From CAZWKX01 sp964614095 (GTDB lineage Bacteria; Actinomycetota; Acidimicrobiia; Spongiisociales; UBA11373), in assembly GCA_964614095.1 (NCBI GenBank), contig CAZTJO010000002.1, positions 62,001-126,000 of the forward strand: a DNA stretch of 64,000 nucleotides, given 5' to 3'. A program made the translations under genes and the position numbers. The first letter of the stretch is position 1. Every line of letters begins with the position of its first letter. Below the pieces are notes generated by a model. That model was given only the letters and a program-made list of their open reading frames with translations, ran no database searches and was not told the origin of the DNA. This document shows positions 9,201 through 16,752 of this stretch, piece after piece.

Positions 9201-9507
9201 CGGCGGCAACGGAAAGCGGGCGGCGGTTGGAGGTGTCATCACCCACCGTCAGCGCCCGATGACGGCCAAGGGGGTGATCTTCCTCAATCTCGAGGACGAG
9301 ACCGGCATCCTCAATGTGATCGTGCTCCCTGAGGTGTGGCAGGCATATCGCGAGATCGCCCGGCGCGCCGTCGGGATTGTGATCGAAGGGGTGCTCGAAT
9401 ACCGGGACGGGGTCACCAACCTCGTTGCCTTCCGTTTCCATCCCTGGCCGCATGAGGTGAAGGGCATCCACTGCCGCAACTGGGCGTACTGGGGGCGCAG
9501 GAGCTGA
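6289..9507 (+). CDS. dnaE2: Error-prone DNA polymerase III alpha subunit (DnaE2 type)
   Basis: A 1072-residue C-family polymerase used in mutagenic translesion synthesis after DNA damage. An N-terminal PHP domain opens with HCHTNFSFRDG (from residue 8) and has TDHNGFYG. The palm aspartates are in PDIDVDFE (about 394-401) and KFDLLGL (about 541). Finger and beta-binding regions follow, and an OB-fold near the C-terminus includes VGGVITHRQRPMTAKGVIF. The length fits DnaE2 rather than replicative DnaE (about 1180). GGAGGG (6279-6284) supports the ATG at 6289. The SOS box implies LexA control. The usual partners imuA' and imuB are not in this window. Confidence 0.93.
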   Translation: MTRYAELHCHTNFSFRDGASHPHDLVRRAADLGYEALAVTDHNGFYGAPKFRTAAQEVGLPTVYGVEVALDAPEGESLEHLVLLAPDPAGYAALCRLVTRAQFRGGKEHPVYDEGELAEASSTGRLVALTGCRRGAVPQAAQDGDLDAAMRAAVRLREIFPGRLYVELWHHAMPEDDARNDVLAEVAARLGLPLVATNNVHYHDRSEADLAEVLAAIGGRRSLDGGHGFWSATDERYLKPPGQMARRFLRYPGAVERAADLGAALAFDLSLVAPRLPDFPMPGAFLNEMEYLRHLTFQGAVEVYPGDGPGGIDPRAITRLDHELGVIGELGFPGYFLVVWDIVQFARRRDIYCQIRGSGGDSVVCRCLGLTRVDPLRLALPFERFLSAERGRPPDIDVDFEAERREEVIQYCYERYGRERAAMVANVITYRARSVLQDVGKAFGLTQAQVNGLTKYLDSRRTEAIPEFVDLPEGLSGELILDACRRLDGFPRHLGIHSGGMVIADRPLWEVVPLEWGRMEDRSVLQWDKDDCASMGIVKFDLLGLGMLNALHLTVDLIADVHGVDVDLASLPQEPVVYEMLTKADTVGVFQVESRAQMATLPRVKPKTFYDLAIEVALIRPGPIQGHSVHPFLRRRNGEEPVSYPHPTAEPILYKTLGIPVFQEQLMELARVCAGYSAGQSDRLRQAMTHKRSEEEMAKLRAETYVGMAGNGITGSAADEIWEKLQGFASFGFPESHSVSFAYIVYMSAWLKYHWPAELLAGLLNAQPMGFYSPNSLVQDARRHGVIVLPPDVNESSCDCTVVPHPADPEDTATYYGMTWRRGRGAHDDPIRLATAVRMGLRYVRNLGEAEIARIEAARFLGGPFADMVDLAQRTGLAVKGLEGLAASGALSSLGVERRRGLWAAGALAGMGPGRLALAEGVDAPALEPMTEVESTQADLWSTGVSVFHPVEFLREWLEGRGCLSIASALAGGNGKRAAVGGVITHRQRPMTAKGVIFLNLEDETGILNVIVLPEVWQAYREIARRAVGIVIEGVLEYRDGVTNLVAFRFHPWPHEVKGIHCRNWAYWGRRS

Positions 9508-9513
9508 GGGGCC

Positions 9514-11064
9514 TCAATCGTCGAAACGAATGTCGCCCGAAGAGATGCTGATCAGGGTGTCGTTGCCGTCGTGTCCCCAGAGGACGTTGTTGCCGCTGCC
9601 GCCTTCGAGAGTGTCGTCGCCACCTCCGCCGTAGAGGAGATCGTTGCCGGCGTCGCCGTAGAGCAGATCGCCGTCGGTGCCGCCCTCGAGGATGTCGGCG
9701 CCGTCCCCGCCCCATACCGTGTCGAAGCCGGTGTCACCGTGGAGAACGTCGTCGCCCCTGCCGCCTTCGAGGGTGTCGCCTCCCGTGCCCCCGGCAATGT
9801 GGTCGTTGCCGTCACCCCCACAGACGACGTCGTCACCGCCGTGGCCCCAGATGGTGTCGCCCCCGGCGCGCCCGACGATCACGTCGTTGCCCGCTGTGCC
9901 GACGAGGAGGTCGGAACTGTAGGTGCCGGCGATGGTGGCGATGCGGCCTCGGCACAGCAGTGCGGGCCAATCCGCTGGTGTAGTGACGGCGTTCTCGAAC
10001 TGGGTCAAGTGGCCCAGACTACGTTCTCGCGAGGCCTGCAGCTCTGCCTGCCAGGCGCCGGCGCCGTGGGCGAGTGTGTAGTCGATGGGCAGCACAGTCT
10101 TGTTCACCGGTTCCACCCAGATGGGGGTGAACTGCACCTCGCTGACCGCGAACGTGCCATCGGGCTGCTCGGTGACGGTGAGGTGCACAATAACCCCGTC
10201 ACCTCCGCCGGTGGGTTTGCGGATGTCGGTGAGGAAGTCGCCCATGCCGTAGACGACCAGCTTGCCGTTGATCCAGTCGATGGGTTGCACAGCGTGGGTG
10301 TGGTGGCCGACCAGCACGTCGATGTTGGGGGAGGCGAGAAGCGTTTCGGCCAGGCGATATTGGTCGTCGGTCGGTTCCACCTGATAACCCTCGCCCCAGT
10401 GCAGGCTGACGATGACAAAGGCGGCGCCCTGGTCCCGGGCCCAGGCGGCATCGGCGAGGATCGCCTCGGCATCGATCACGTTCACCGTCCACTCCGGCTC
10501 CTGCATCAGCGGAGGATTTACCTGGATCGAGTAGGCGATGTGGGCCACGGCGACGCCGTTGAGCACGTGCAGGTTGGGTAAACGCTCTTCCGGTGTGCGG
10601 GCGGTACCGGCGTGGTCGACCCCTACACGGTCCAGGACCTCGATGGTCTCTTGGAGACCTTCCCAGTCCTCGTCCCAGGAGTGGTTGTTGGCGGTCGAGC
10701 AGGTGTCGAAGCCGGCGGCGGCGACGGCATCCGTTATGTCTCCCGGGCCGTTGAACAGGGGGAAGATCACGCCGGGGGCCTCGTAGACCAGACCGGTGTT
10801 GTCCGCCGACAGTGGGCCCTCGATGTGGCAGATGGCGAGGTCGGCCTCGCTTATCCACGGCTCGATGGCCTCGATCATCGGGGTGAAGTCGTAGCCCGCG
10901 CCGCCTGCGTTGCGGGCGGCGATATCGGCCATGCTCCGCATGACAAGAATGTCGCCGGCGGCGGCGATGGTGAAAGAACGCGGCTCCGTTTCTGCCGCGG
11001 CTCTCGGCGCCACGCCGGCGGCCAGAGTCAACGCGGCGACGGCAACAAGCGGGCCTCTTCTCAT
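9514..11064 (-). CDS. Secreted CapA-like metallophosphoesterase with RTX tail (copy 1)
   Basis: A 516-residue protein with a Sec signal peptide (about residues 1-24). The PGA_cap/CapA domain (about 30-330) has the metal-site motifs AAAGDIL, CHIEGPLS, ANNHSWD, VSLHWGEGY and GHHTHAVQP. The last 140 residues (about 379-516) are GGxGxDx-type RTX nonapeptides that bind calcium. CapA/PgsA proteins are linked to poly-gamma-glutamate capsules, and the domain is a calcineurin-like phosphoesterase. This is the distal gene of a three-paralog run and is 12 bp from copy 2. It converges on dnaE2 with a 6-bp gap. Substrate unknown. Confidence 0.8.
   Translation of the reverse strand: MRRGPLVAVAALTLAAGVAPRAAAETEPRSFTIAAAGDILVMRSMADIAARNAGGAGYDFTPMIEAIEPWISEADLAICHIEGPLSADNTGLVYEAPGVIFPLFNGPGDITDAVAAAGFDTCSTANNHSWDEDWEGLQETIEVLDRVGVDHAGTARTPEERLPNLHVLNGVAVAHIAYSIQVNPPLMQEPEWTVNVIDAEAILADAAWARDQGAAFVIVSLHWGEGYQVEPTDDQYRLAETLLASPNIDVLVGHHTHAVQPIDWINGKLVVYGMGDFLTDIRKPTGGGDGVIVHLTVTEQPDGTFAVSEVQFTPIWVEPVNKTVLPIDYTLAHGAGAWQAELQASRERSLGHLTQFENAVTTPADWPALLCRGRIATIAGTYSSDLLVGTAGNDVIVGRAGGDTIWGHGGDDVVCGGDGNDHIAGGTGGDTLEGGRGDDVLHGDTGFDTVWGGDGADILEGGTDGDLLYGDAGNDLLYGGGGDDTLEGGSGNNVLWGHDGNDTLISISSGDIRFDD
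9517..9930 (-). repeat. RTX nonapeptide repeat array of CapA-like copy 1
   Basis: This DNA encodes about 13 tandem units of the form G-G-x-G-x-D-x-L-x, for example GGDGNDHIA and GGGGDDTLE. The nucleotide repeat creates long open frames on the opposite strand that are artefacts. Confidence 0.85.
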
Positions 11065-11076
11065 GACGGGTTCACG

Positions 11077-12594
11077 CTAGGGACGGTGGCCGAGCCGTGG
11101 CAACAGCGGGGTGCAGGAGACGGGGTCGGCGCCGTCGTGACAGGAGTCGTCGCCGCCGCCCGGGCGCAGGATGTCATCGGGCAGGACAGCCCACAGCGTG
11201 TCGTCACCGGCCCCTCCTTCGAGGGTGTCGTCACCGGCATCACCCCACAGGGTGTCGTCGCCGGTGTCGCCAAGCAGGGAATCATCTCCCCGGTCTCCGT
11301 AGATGTTGTCGTTGCCGGTCCCGCCGGCGACATGATCGTTACCGTCACCGCCGCAGATGAGGTCGATTCCGCTGTGCCCCCAGATGGTGTCGCCCCCGCC
11401 GAGCCCGACGATCACATCGTCGTAGGGAGTGCCCACGAGTAGATCCGCGCTGTGGGTGCCGATGATGGTGGCCATCTGACCGCGGCACAGCAGCGGGGGC
11501 CAATCGGCCGGGGTGGGCTCGGCGTCGGTGAGCAGGGTGAGGCCGCTCATGGTTCGTTCCCAGGCCGTCTCGAGATCCGAATGCAGCCACTCGGAGCCGT
11601 AGGCGAGTGTGTAGGAGATCGGCAGCACCGTCTTCTGCCAGGTCTCTACCCAGGTGGGGGTGAACTGGACTTCGCTGGTGGCAAAACTTCCGTCGGGCTG
11701 CTCGGTGACGGTGAGGTGCACGATGACGCCGAACCCTCCGCCCGAGGGCCCGCGGATGTTGGAGATGAAGTCACCCATGCCGTAGACGACGAGCTTGCCG
11801 TGGATCCAGTCGATGGGCTGCACCAAATGAGTGTGATGGCCCAGCAGCACGTCAATATCGGGAGAGGCCAGCAGCGTTTCGGCCAGCGACTGCTGAGCGG
11901 GGCTTGGCTCCACCTGGTACTGGTCACCCCAATGCAGGCTGACCACAACAAACTCGGCGCCCTGGTCTCGGGCCCAGGCGGCGTCGGCGAGGATGGCGTC
12001 GGGATCGATGACGTTGACCGACCACGACGGCCGCTGCTGGAGCCCGGCGTTCATGGAGATGGAATAGGCGATGTGGGCCACGGTGACACCGTTGAGCTCG
12101 TGGAGATTGGGGCGCGTCTCCTCCAGGTTGCGGGCGGTGCCGGCATGGGCCACCCCGGCACGATCCAGCATCACCAGCGTGTCCTCCAGGCCGCGCCAAC
12201 CGTTGTCCCAGGAGTGGTTGCTGGCGGTGGAACAGGTGTCGAAGCCGGCGACGGCGATGGCTTCGGCCATCTCGCCGGGGCCGTAGAAGAATGCCGGGTG
12301 GTCGTAGCCGATCTGGTAGGAGAGGCCGACGTTGTCCACCGACAGCGTGCCCTCGACGTGGCAGATGGCGAGGTCGGCGTCGCCGATCCACGGCTCTATC
12401 TGCTCGAACATGGGAGTGAAGTCATATCCGCTGCCGCCGGCGTTATAGCGGGCCGCGACGGCGACGGCCTCGTGGATGAGGATGTCGCCGGCGGCAGCGA
12501 TGGTGAACGACCGTGGCTCCGTTCGCGCCGAGGCGCCGGGCGCAGCAGCGGTGGCGAGGACGAGGGCGGCCAGAGTGGCCTGAGTCCTTCTCAT
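11077..12594 (-). CDS. Secreted CapA-like metallophosphoesterase with RTX tail (copy 2)
   Basis: A 505-residue paralog of its two neighbours, starting at MRRTQATLAALVLATAAAPG (ATG 12594; an upstream ATG at 12633 would spoil the signal peptide). The PGA_cap motifs are complete: AAAGDILIHE, CHVEGTLS, ASNHSWDN, VSLHWGDQY and GHHTHLVQP. Residues from about 378 form RTX repeats, and the extreme C-terminus departs into a Cys-containing end (DSCHDGADPVSC). The catalytic part is highly similar in spacing to copies 1 and 3, pointing to recent tandem duplication. It is separated from copy 3 by 42 bp and from copy 1 by 12 bp, a likely single transcript. Confidence 0.8.
   Translation of the reverse strand: MRRTQATLAALVLATAAAPGASARTEPRSFTIAAAGDILIHEAVAVAARYNAGGSGYDFTPMFEQIEPWIGDADLAICHVEGTLSVDNVGLSYQIGYDHPAFFYGPGEMAEAIAVAGFDTCSTASNHSWDNGWRGLEDTLVMLDRAGVAHAGTARNLEETRPNLHELNGVTVAHIAYSISMNAGLQQRPSWSVNVIDPDAILADAAWARDQGAEFVVVSLHWGDQYQVEPSPAQQSLAETLLASPDIDVLLGHHTHLVQPIDWIHGKLVVYGMGDFISNIRGPSGGGFGVIVHLTVTEQPDGSFATSEVQFTPTWVETWQKTVLPISYTLAYGSEWLHSDLETAWERTMSGLTLLTDAEPTPADWPPLLCRGQMATIIGTHSADLLVGTPYDDVIVGLGGGDTIWGHSGIDLICGGDGNDHVAGGTGNDNIYGDRGDDSLLGDTGDDTLWGDAGDDTLEGGAGDDTLWAVLPDDILRPGGGDDSCHDGADPVSCTPLLPRLGHRP
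11140..11463 (-). repeat. RTX nonapeptide repeat array of CapA-like copy 2
   Basis: About 10 tandem GGxGxDxLx units, such as GGDGNDHVA and GDAGDDTLE, end at the DDILRPGGGDD stretch. The first units match those of copies 1 and 3 almost residue for residue. Confidence 0.85.
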
Positions 12595-12636
12595 GACCGG
12601 CTCACGGTGGGGGGGCTCGCCGGGTCTGGGCAAGGC

Positions 12637-14124
12637 TCAATGGACGCAGGGCACGTCTTCGTGGTCGTCAAAGCAAGTGTTGTTGCCACCGCCGCCGACC
12701 AGTAGGTCGCTGCCGCCGCCGTGCAGGAGATCATCGTCGGAGCCGCCCTCCAAGCTGTCGGCGCCATCGTCTCCCCATAGGACATCGGCACCGGTGTCGC
12801 CGTGGAGGAAGTCGTCGCCGTCGCCTCCACTGAGGGTATCGCTGCCGGTGCCCCCGGCAACGTAGTCGTTGCCGCCGCCGCCGCAGATGAGATCATCGCC
12901 GCTATGGCCCCAGATGGTGTCGCCTCCGCCGCGCCCGACGATCACGTCGTCACCGCTGGTGCCTATCAGCAGGTCGGGCCTTTCAGTGCCGACTATGGTG
13001 GCGGCCCGGCCCTGGCACATCACGGGGGGCCATTCCGCCGGGGTGGGCTCGGCGTCGGTGAGCATGGTGAAGCGGCTCACCGTGTGCTGCCAGGATGCCT
13101 CTAGATACGAGTGCAGCTCCTCGGGCCCGTAGGCGAGGCTGAAGGCCACAGGCAGTATGTCGTAGCCGTGCCAATTGACCCAGGTGGGGGTGAACTGGAC
13201 ATCGCTGGTGGCGAAGCTCCCGTCGGGCTGCTCGGTGACGGTGAGGTGCACCACCACCCCATCCTCTGTGGCGTAATAGTCGGGGCCGTACACCGGGTTC
13301 TGGTTCGAGAGATGATTGCCCATGCCGTAGACGACCAGCTTGTTGCCTATCCAGTCGATGGGCTGTATCACGTGGGCGTGATGCCCGAGAATGAGGTCGA
13401 CGTCGGTCGAGGTGAGCAGGATCTCGGCGAGTGCCTGCTGCTGGGGGGTCGGGGGCGGGTTCCTCTCGGCCCCCCAGTGCAGGCTGACGATGACGAACTC
13501 AGCGCCCTGGGCTCGGGCCCAGGCGGCATCGGCGAGGATGGCGTCGGCGTCGATCACGTTGACCACACACTCGCCGAGTCGTGAGGAGCCGTTGACCCCA
13601 TATGTGTAGGAGATGTGCCCCACGATGACTCCGTTGACCTCGTATTTGTTGGGCAGCCGCTCGTCTTCGCTGCAGCCGGTTCCGGTGTGAGGCATGCCCC
13701 GGGAGTCGAATACCTCGATGGCCTCCCGGATTCCACGTTCGCCGCCGTCGGTGGCGTGGTTGCTGGCGAGCGAGCAGTCGTCGTAGCCGGCGGCAGCGAT
13801 GGCGTCGACTATCTCATAGGGGGCGACGTAGACATAGGGCTCGAAAGAGAGGTGGGTGTCGTCGACTGAGAGAGCGCTTTCCAGATGACAAATAGCCAGA
13901 TCAGCCTCACTGATCCACGGCTCTATCGGGGTCAGCATCGGGGTGAAGTCGTAGCCGTCGCCGCCGGCGTATTGGTGGGCAAAATCGGCTACCCGGCCGT
14001 GGATGAGGATGTCCCCGGCGGCGGCGACGGTGAAGGAACGCGGGGGCTCGGCGGCGCCGGCTGCAGGGGCCGATAGCACGGCACAGACTGCGATCAGGGC
14101 CAGCGAGCTAGGCAATCGGGACAT
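12637..14124 (-). CDS. Secreted CapA-like metallophosphoesterase with RTX tail (copy 3)
   Basis: A 495-residue protein, first gene of the leftward operon. It has a Sec signal peptide (MSRLPSSLALIAVCAVLSAP), then a PGA_cap domain with AAAGDILIHG, CHLESALS, ASNHATDGG, VSLHWGAER and GHHAHVIQP. RTX repeats run from about residue 378 to a short cysteine-bearing end (NTCFDDHEDVPCVH). It has small differences from copies 1 and 2: HAHVIQP instead of HTHxVQP, and an insertion (VYGPDYYATEDG). It faces the RTX protease gene across a 110-bp divergent region, so the two may be co-regulated. Confidence 0.8.
   Translation of the reverse strand: MSRLPSSLALIAVCAVLSAPAAGAAEPPRSFTVAAAGDILIHGRVADFAHQYAGGDGYDFTPMLTPIEPWISEADLAICHLESALSVDDTHLSFEPYVYVAPYEIVDAIAAAGYDDCSLASNHATDGGERGIREAIEVFDSRGMPHTGTGCSEDERLPNKYEVNGVIVGHISYTYGVNGSSRLGECVVNVIDADAILADAAWARAQGAEFVIVSLHWGAERNPPPTPQQQALAEILLTSTDVDLILGHHAHVIQPIDWIGNKLVVYGMGNHLSNQNPVYGPDYYATEDGVVVHLTVTEQPDGSFATSDVQFTPTWVNWHGYDILPVAFSLAYGPEELHSYLEASWQHTVSRFTMLTDAEPTPAEWPPVMCQGRAATIVGTERPDLLIGTSGDDVIVGRGGGDTIWGHSGDDLICGGGGNDYVAGGTGSDTLSGGDGDDFLHGDTGADVLWGDDGADSLEGGSDDDLLHGGGSDLLVGGGGNNTCFDDHEDVPCVH
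12640..12993 (-). repeat. RTX nonapeptide repeat array of CapA-like copy 3
   Basis: About 10 tandem units of GGxGxDxLx type (GGGGNDYVA, GGDGDDFLH), followed by a non-repeat end with two cysteines. Confidence 0.85.
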
Positions 14125-14200
14125 ATGCTGTGGCCAACGCTACCCGCTGGCAATTCGGCCGCAAGTGGTGTTGACTTGCCCACGTAGGGTGGTTGTGCTC

Positions 14201-14206
14201 TATTCT
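14201..14206 (+). promoter_or_regulatory. Candidate -10 (TATTCT) for the RTX protease gene
   Basis: TATTCT lies 29 nt upstream of the ATG at 14235, giving a leader of about 22 nt that contains the strong Shine-Dalgarno GAGGAGAG (14227-14234). A TTGACT at 14171 is too far (24 nt) to be a standard -35 for it. Confidence 0.35.
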
Positions 14207-14234
14207 TGGTCCTTCGCGACCCGATAGAGGAGAG

Positions 14235-16451
14235 ATGAGGCACTTCCCCGCCCTCCGCAAGATTGTTGTGCTCTCGACCGCCATCGCCCTGTTCGGCGTG
14301 CTCCCGGCAACGGGCTCCGCCGCCGACGGCGCCTCTGCCGACGGCAAGCCGCCGGGGCTGGAATCCCGGCTCTACCGTGCCCAGCTGGCCGTGACCGAGC
14401 AGGGTGCGGCGGCCGGCCATGCCCAGGCCGAGGATATGGGCCTGGAAGTGCAGGCGGGCAAGGTGGTGGTGGAGGTGTATCCCGCCGGCGATCTGGCCGC
14501 GGCCATCGACGCGGTAGAGGCCGCGGGCGGAACAGTCGCGTATCCCGGTGACGGGCTGGGGTTTGTTGGGGCGCTGGTGCCGATGGGGACACTGATGGCG
14601 CTCTCAGAGGATGCCGCAGTGCGCTGGGTGCAGTCCCCGCCACAACCGTTTGCCGAGGCAGTGACCGGACAGGGTGTCGCCTTCACCGATGCCGACGACT
14701 GGCATGCCGTCGGCATCACCGGCGCCGGGGTCAAGGTTGCCGTGGTCGATCTGGGCTTCACCGGATACGCCTCGGCGCAGGCGAGCGGAGATCTGCCGGC
14801 AACGCTGACCACACAGAGCTACTGCGGCGGCGGCATCGGCGGGACCACCGCGCACGGAACCGCAGTGGCCGAGATCGTGCATGAGATGGCCCCCGACGCC
14901 GAGATCTACCTCATCTGCGTAAGCAACACCGGTCATATCGATTCCGCCCTCGACTACATGAACGCCCAGGGCGTCGACATCATCAGCCACTCGGTGGGCT
15001 GGTTCAACACCGAGCGAGGCGACGGCACCGGGCCCTTCCTCACCCTGTCGAACAAGGCGGAGGGCTACGGCATCGCCTGGTTCAATTCGGCAGGCAACTA
15101 CGCCGAGCGCCACTGGTCGGGCAACTTCAACGACAGCAACGACGGCGACGGCACCCATGAATTCTCCGGTGCCGACGAGCGCAACACCTTCACCCTCGAC
15201 AGCGGTGATCAGGTCTACGTCTCCCTCAAGTGGGACGAATGGCCCACATCGAGCAACGATTTCGATCTGTACCTGCTCGACATCACCGGCGGAGGTGGCG
15301 TGGTCGACTCGTCTACCGATCCCCAGACCGGCACCCAGCCGCCGACGGAGTTGATTACCTACACCAATCCGACCGGTGGCACCCGTACCTACGCCGTCGA
15401 GATCCGCGAGTTCTCTGCCATGACGACGCCGGACATGGACCTGTTTGTGCTCAGTCCGGACGATCTGGAGTACCCCGTCACCGCCCGCAGCCTCAACGAG
15501 AACTCGACCGTGCCCAACATCTACTCTGCCGGGGCGGTGTGGTACTTCGATGGCCTGATCGAGGATTTCTCCTCGGAGGGGCCCACCATCGACGGCCGCA
15601 CCAAACCCGATATCTCGGGGCCCGACGGGGTGGCCAGTTTCACCTACGGGTCGTTTGGCGGCACCTCGGCGTCGGCCCCGCACGTCAGCGGCGCCGCGGC
15701 CCTGCTGCTGTCGGTGTACCCGTGGATGTCGCCGGCCGAGCTGCGCGCCGCAGTTTCGAGCCGCACTCACGACGCCGGCCCGGCGGGACCGGATAACGAG
15801 TACGGCGTCGGCGTCCTCGATCTGGGCGCTCCACCCGCGGTGAGCTGCGCCGGGCAGCCGGTCACCATCGTCGGTACGGAGAACGATGACGTCCTCGTCG
15901 GCACCGACGGCAGGGATGTGATCGCAGGTCTGGGCGGCAACGACCACATCAGTGGTTTTGATGGTGGCGATTTGATCTGCGGCGGTGCCGGCAACGACAG
16001 GATCTACGGCGGCAAGGGCAACGACACGATCTTCGGCGACACCGGGGTCGACTTGATCTGGGGCAACCAGGGCAAAGACGTGCTCGACGGGGGCAAGGGC
16101 AACGACAAACTCATCGGAAGCATGGGACTGGACCGGATCATGGGCCGCGGTGGAAACGATGTCATCACCGGGAATGCCGGTGACGACGGCCTCCGTGGTG
16201 GTGTGGGCGACGATTACATCACCGGCGACGAGGACGACGATCACATCTACGGCAACGGCGACGATGACACGCTCAGCGGTGGCGCGGGCAGTGACATTGT
16301 CTACGGTGGTCCGGGCAACGATCTGCTGCGCGGCAACAGCGGCAGTGACGAGCTGTACGGCGGATCCGGGACCGACGTCGACAAGGGCGGAACCGCCTAC
16401 GACTACTGCACCGAGGCCGTTTCCTACAGGAGCTGCGAGGTCATCGGGTAG
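14235..16451 (+). CDS. Secreted subtilisin-like (S8) protease with RTX repeats
   Basis: A 738-residue product: signal peptide (about 1-30), a pro-region (about 35-140), then an S8 catalytic domain. The catalytic triad is D172 (VAVVDLGF), H207 (HGTAVAEI) and S478 (GTSASAPH), with oxyanion N288 (NSAGNYA). A beta-rich segment is inserted between N288 and the serine motif (about 310-420). Residues 546-738 are an RTX array of about 20 calcium-binding units ending in two cysteines. The ATG at 14235 follows GAGGAGAG; the in-frame ATG at 14193 lacks a site. Calcium-stabilised extracellular proteolysis is the likely role. It is divergent from the CapA-RTX operon. Confidence 0.88.
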   Translation: MRHFPALRKIVVLSTAIALFGVLPATGSAADGASADGKPPGLESRLYRAQLAVTEQGAAAGHAQAEDMGLEVQAGKVVVEVYPAGDLAAAIDAVEAAGGTVAYPGDGLGFVGALVPMGTLMALSEDAAVRWVQSPPQPFAEAVTGQGVAFTDADDWHAVGITGAGVKVAVVDLGFTGYASAQASGDLPATLTTQSYCGGGIGGTTAHGTAVAEIVHEMAPDAEIYLICVSNTGHIDSALDYMNAQGVDIISHSVGWFNTERGDGTGPFLTLSNKAEGYGIAWFNSAGNYAERHWSGNFNDSNDGDGTHEFSGADERNTFTLDSGDQVYVSLKWDEWPTSSNDFDLYLLDITGGGGVVDSSTDPQTGTQPPTELITYTNPTGGTRTYAVEIREFSAMTTPDMDLFVLSPDDLEYPVTARSLNENSTVPNIYSAGAVWYFDGLIEDFSSEGPTIDGRTKPDISGPDGVASFTYGSFGGTSASAPHVSGAAALLLSVYPWMSPAELRAAVSSRTHDAGPAGPDNEYGVGVLDLGAPPAVSCAGQPVTIVGTENDDVLVGTDGRDVIAGLGGNDHISGFDGGDLICGGAGNDRIYGGKGNDTIFGDTGVDLIWGNQGKDVLDGGKGNDKLIGSMGLDRIMGRGGNDVITGNAGDDGLRGGVGDDYITGDEDDDHIYGNGDDDTLSGGAGSDIVYGGPGNDLLRGNSGSDELYGGSGTDVDKGGTAYDYCTEAVSYRSCEVIG
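15870..16415 (+). repeat. RTX repeat array of the S8 protease
   Basis: Tandem GGxGxDxIx units (GGAGNDRIY, GGKGNDTIF, GGAGSDIVY and others), about 20 in all. The entry sequence TIVGTENDDVLVGT is shared with the CapA tails. Confidence 0.88.
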
Positions 16452-16635
16452 CCGGGCGCGGGGCGGCGCCGGGATCGTTGAGGCTAGGCGTTGCCTCAAT
16501 CGGACGATCGCCGTCCGGTTCGCTGGAGCCCGCCGGCATCTGCAGCTGCTCGCCGCAGTCCGCCGCCGGTGGCATGTCCTCCTCGCCCCGCAGGAGCCGC
16601 GCCAGTCGATTGAGCACGCGCTCCAGTTCGCTCAT
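16441..16635 (-). CDS. Small hypothetical protein
   Basis: A 64-residue open frame that overlaps the 3' end of the protease gene by 11 bp, convergently. The N-terminus MSELERVLNRLARLLRGEED looks like an amphipathic helix, and the rest is Pro/Asp-rich and probably disordered. There is no Shine-Dalgarno before the ATG. A 57-nt RNA-like structure lies immediately upstream (16644-16700) on the same strand. No family recognised; it may not be a real gene. Confidence 0.35.
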   Translation of the reverse strand: MSELERVLNRLARLLRGEEDMPPAADCGEQLQMPAGSSEPDGDRPIEATPSLNDPGAAPRPATR

Positions 16636-16643
16636 GGCTTGAT

Positions 16644-16700
16644 GATGCTTGCCGGTGCGGTGCGGTTCCAGGGGCCTTCGGCCCCCACCGGCCCAGCATC
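16644..16700 (-). other. Nested inverted repeat, possible structured RNA or terminator
   Basis: The outer arms GATGCT-T-GCCGGTG (16644-16657) and CACCGGC-CC-AGCATC (16686-16700) pair over 13 bp with a small internal bulge. They enclose an inner perfect hairpin GGGGCC-TTC-GGCCCC (16671-16685). The element lies just after the L-2-hydroxyglutarate oxidase stop and just before the 64-residue frame. With no T-run it is not a standard intrinsic terminator. It may end or process the oxidase transcript. Confidence 0.45.
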
Positions 16701-16752
16701 AGGACCTGTCACCCGGCGCAGGTGAGGGGTGGCGGCACGGTGACGGCGGTGC

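Noticed and set aside
9571..12865. Long plus-strand frames opposite the CapA-RTX genes
   Set aside because: They follow from codon repetition in the RTX arrays (GVVAGV-like products) and have no signal, start site or domain.
9517..16415. Repeats considered as a CRISPR array
   Set aside because: Units are 27-base coding repeats without spacers and encode in-frame GGxGxDx peptides.
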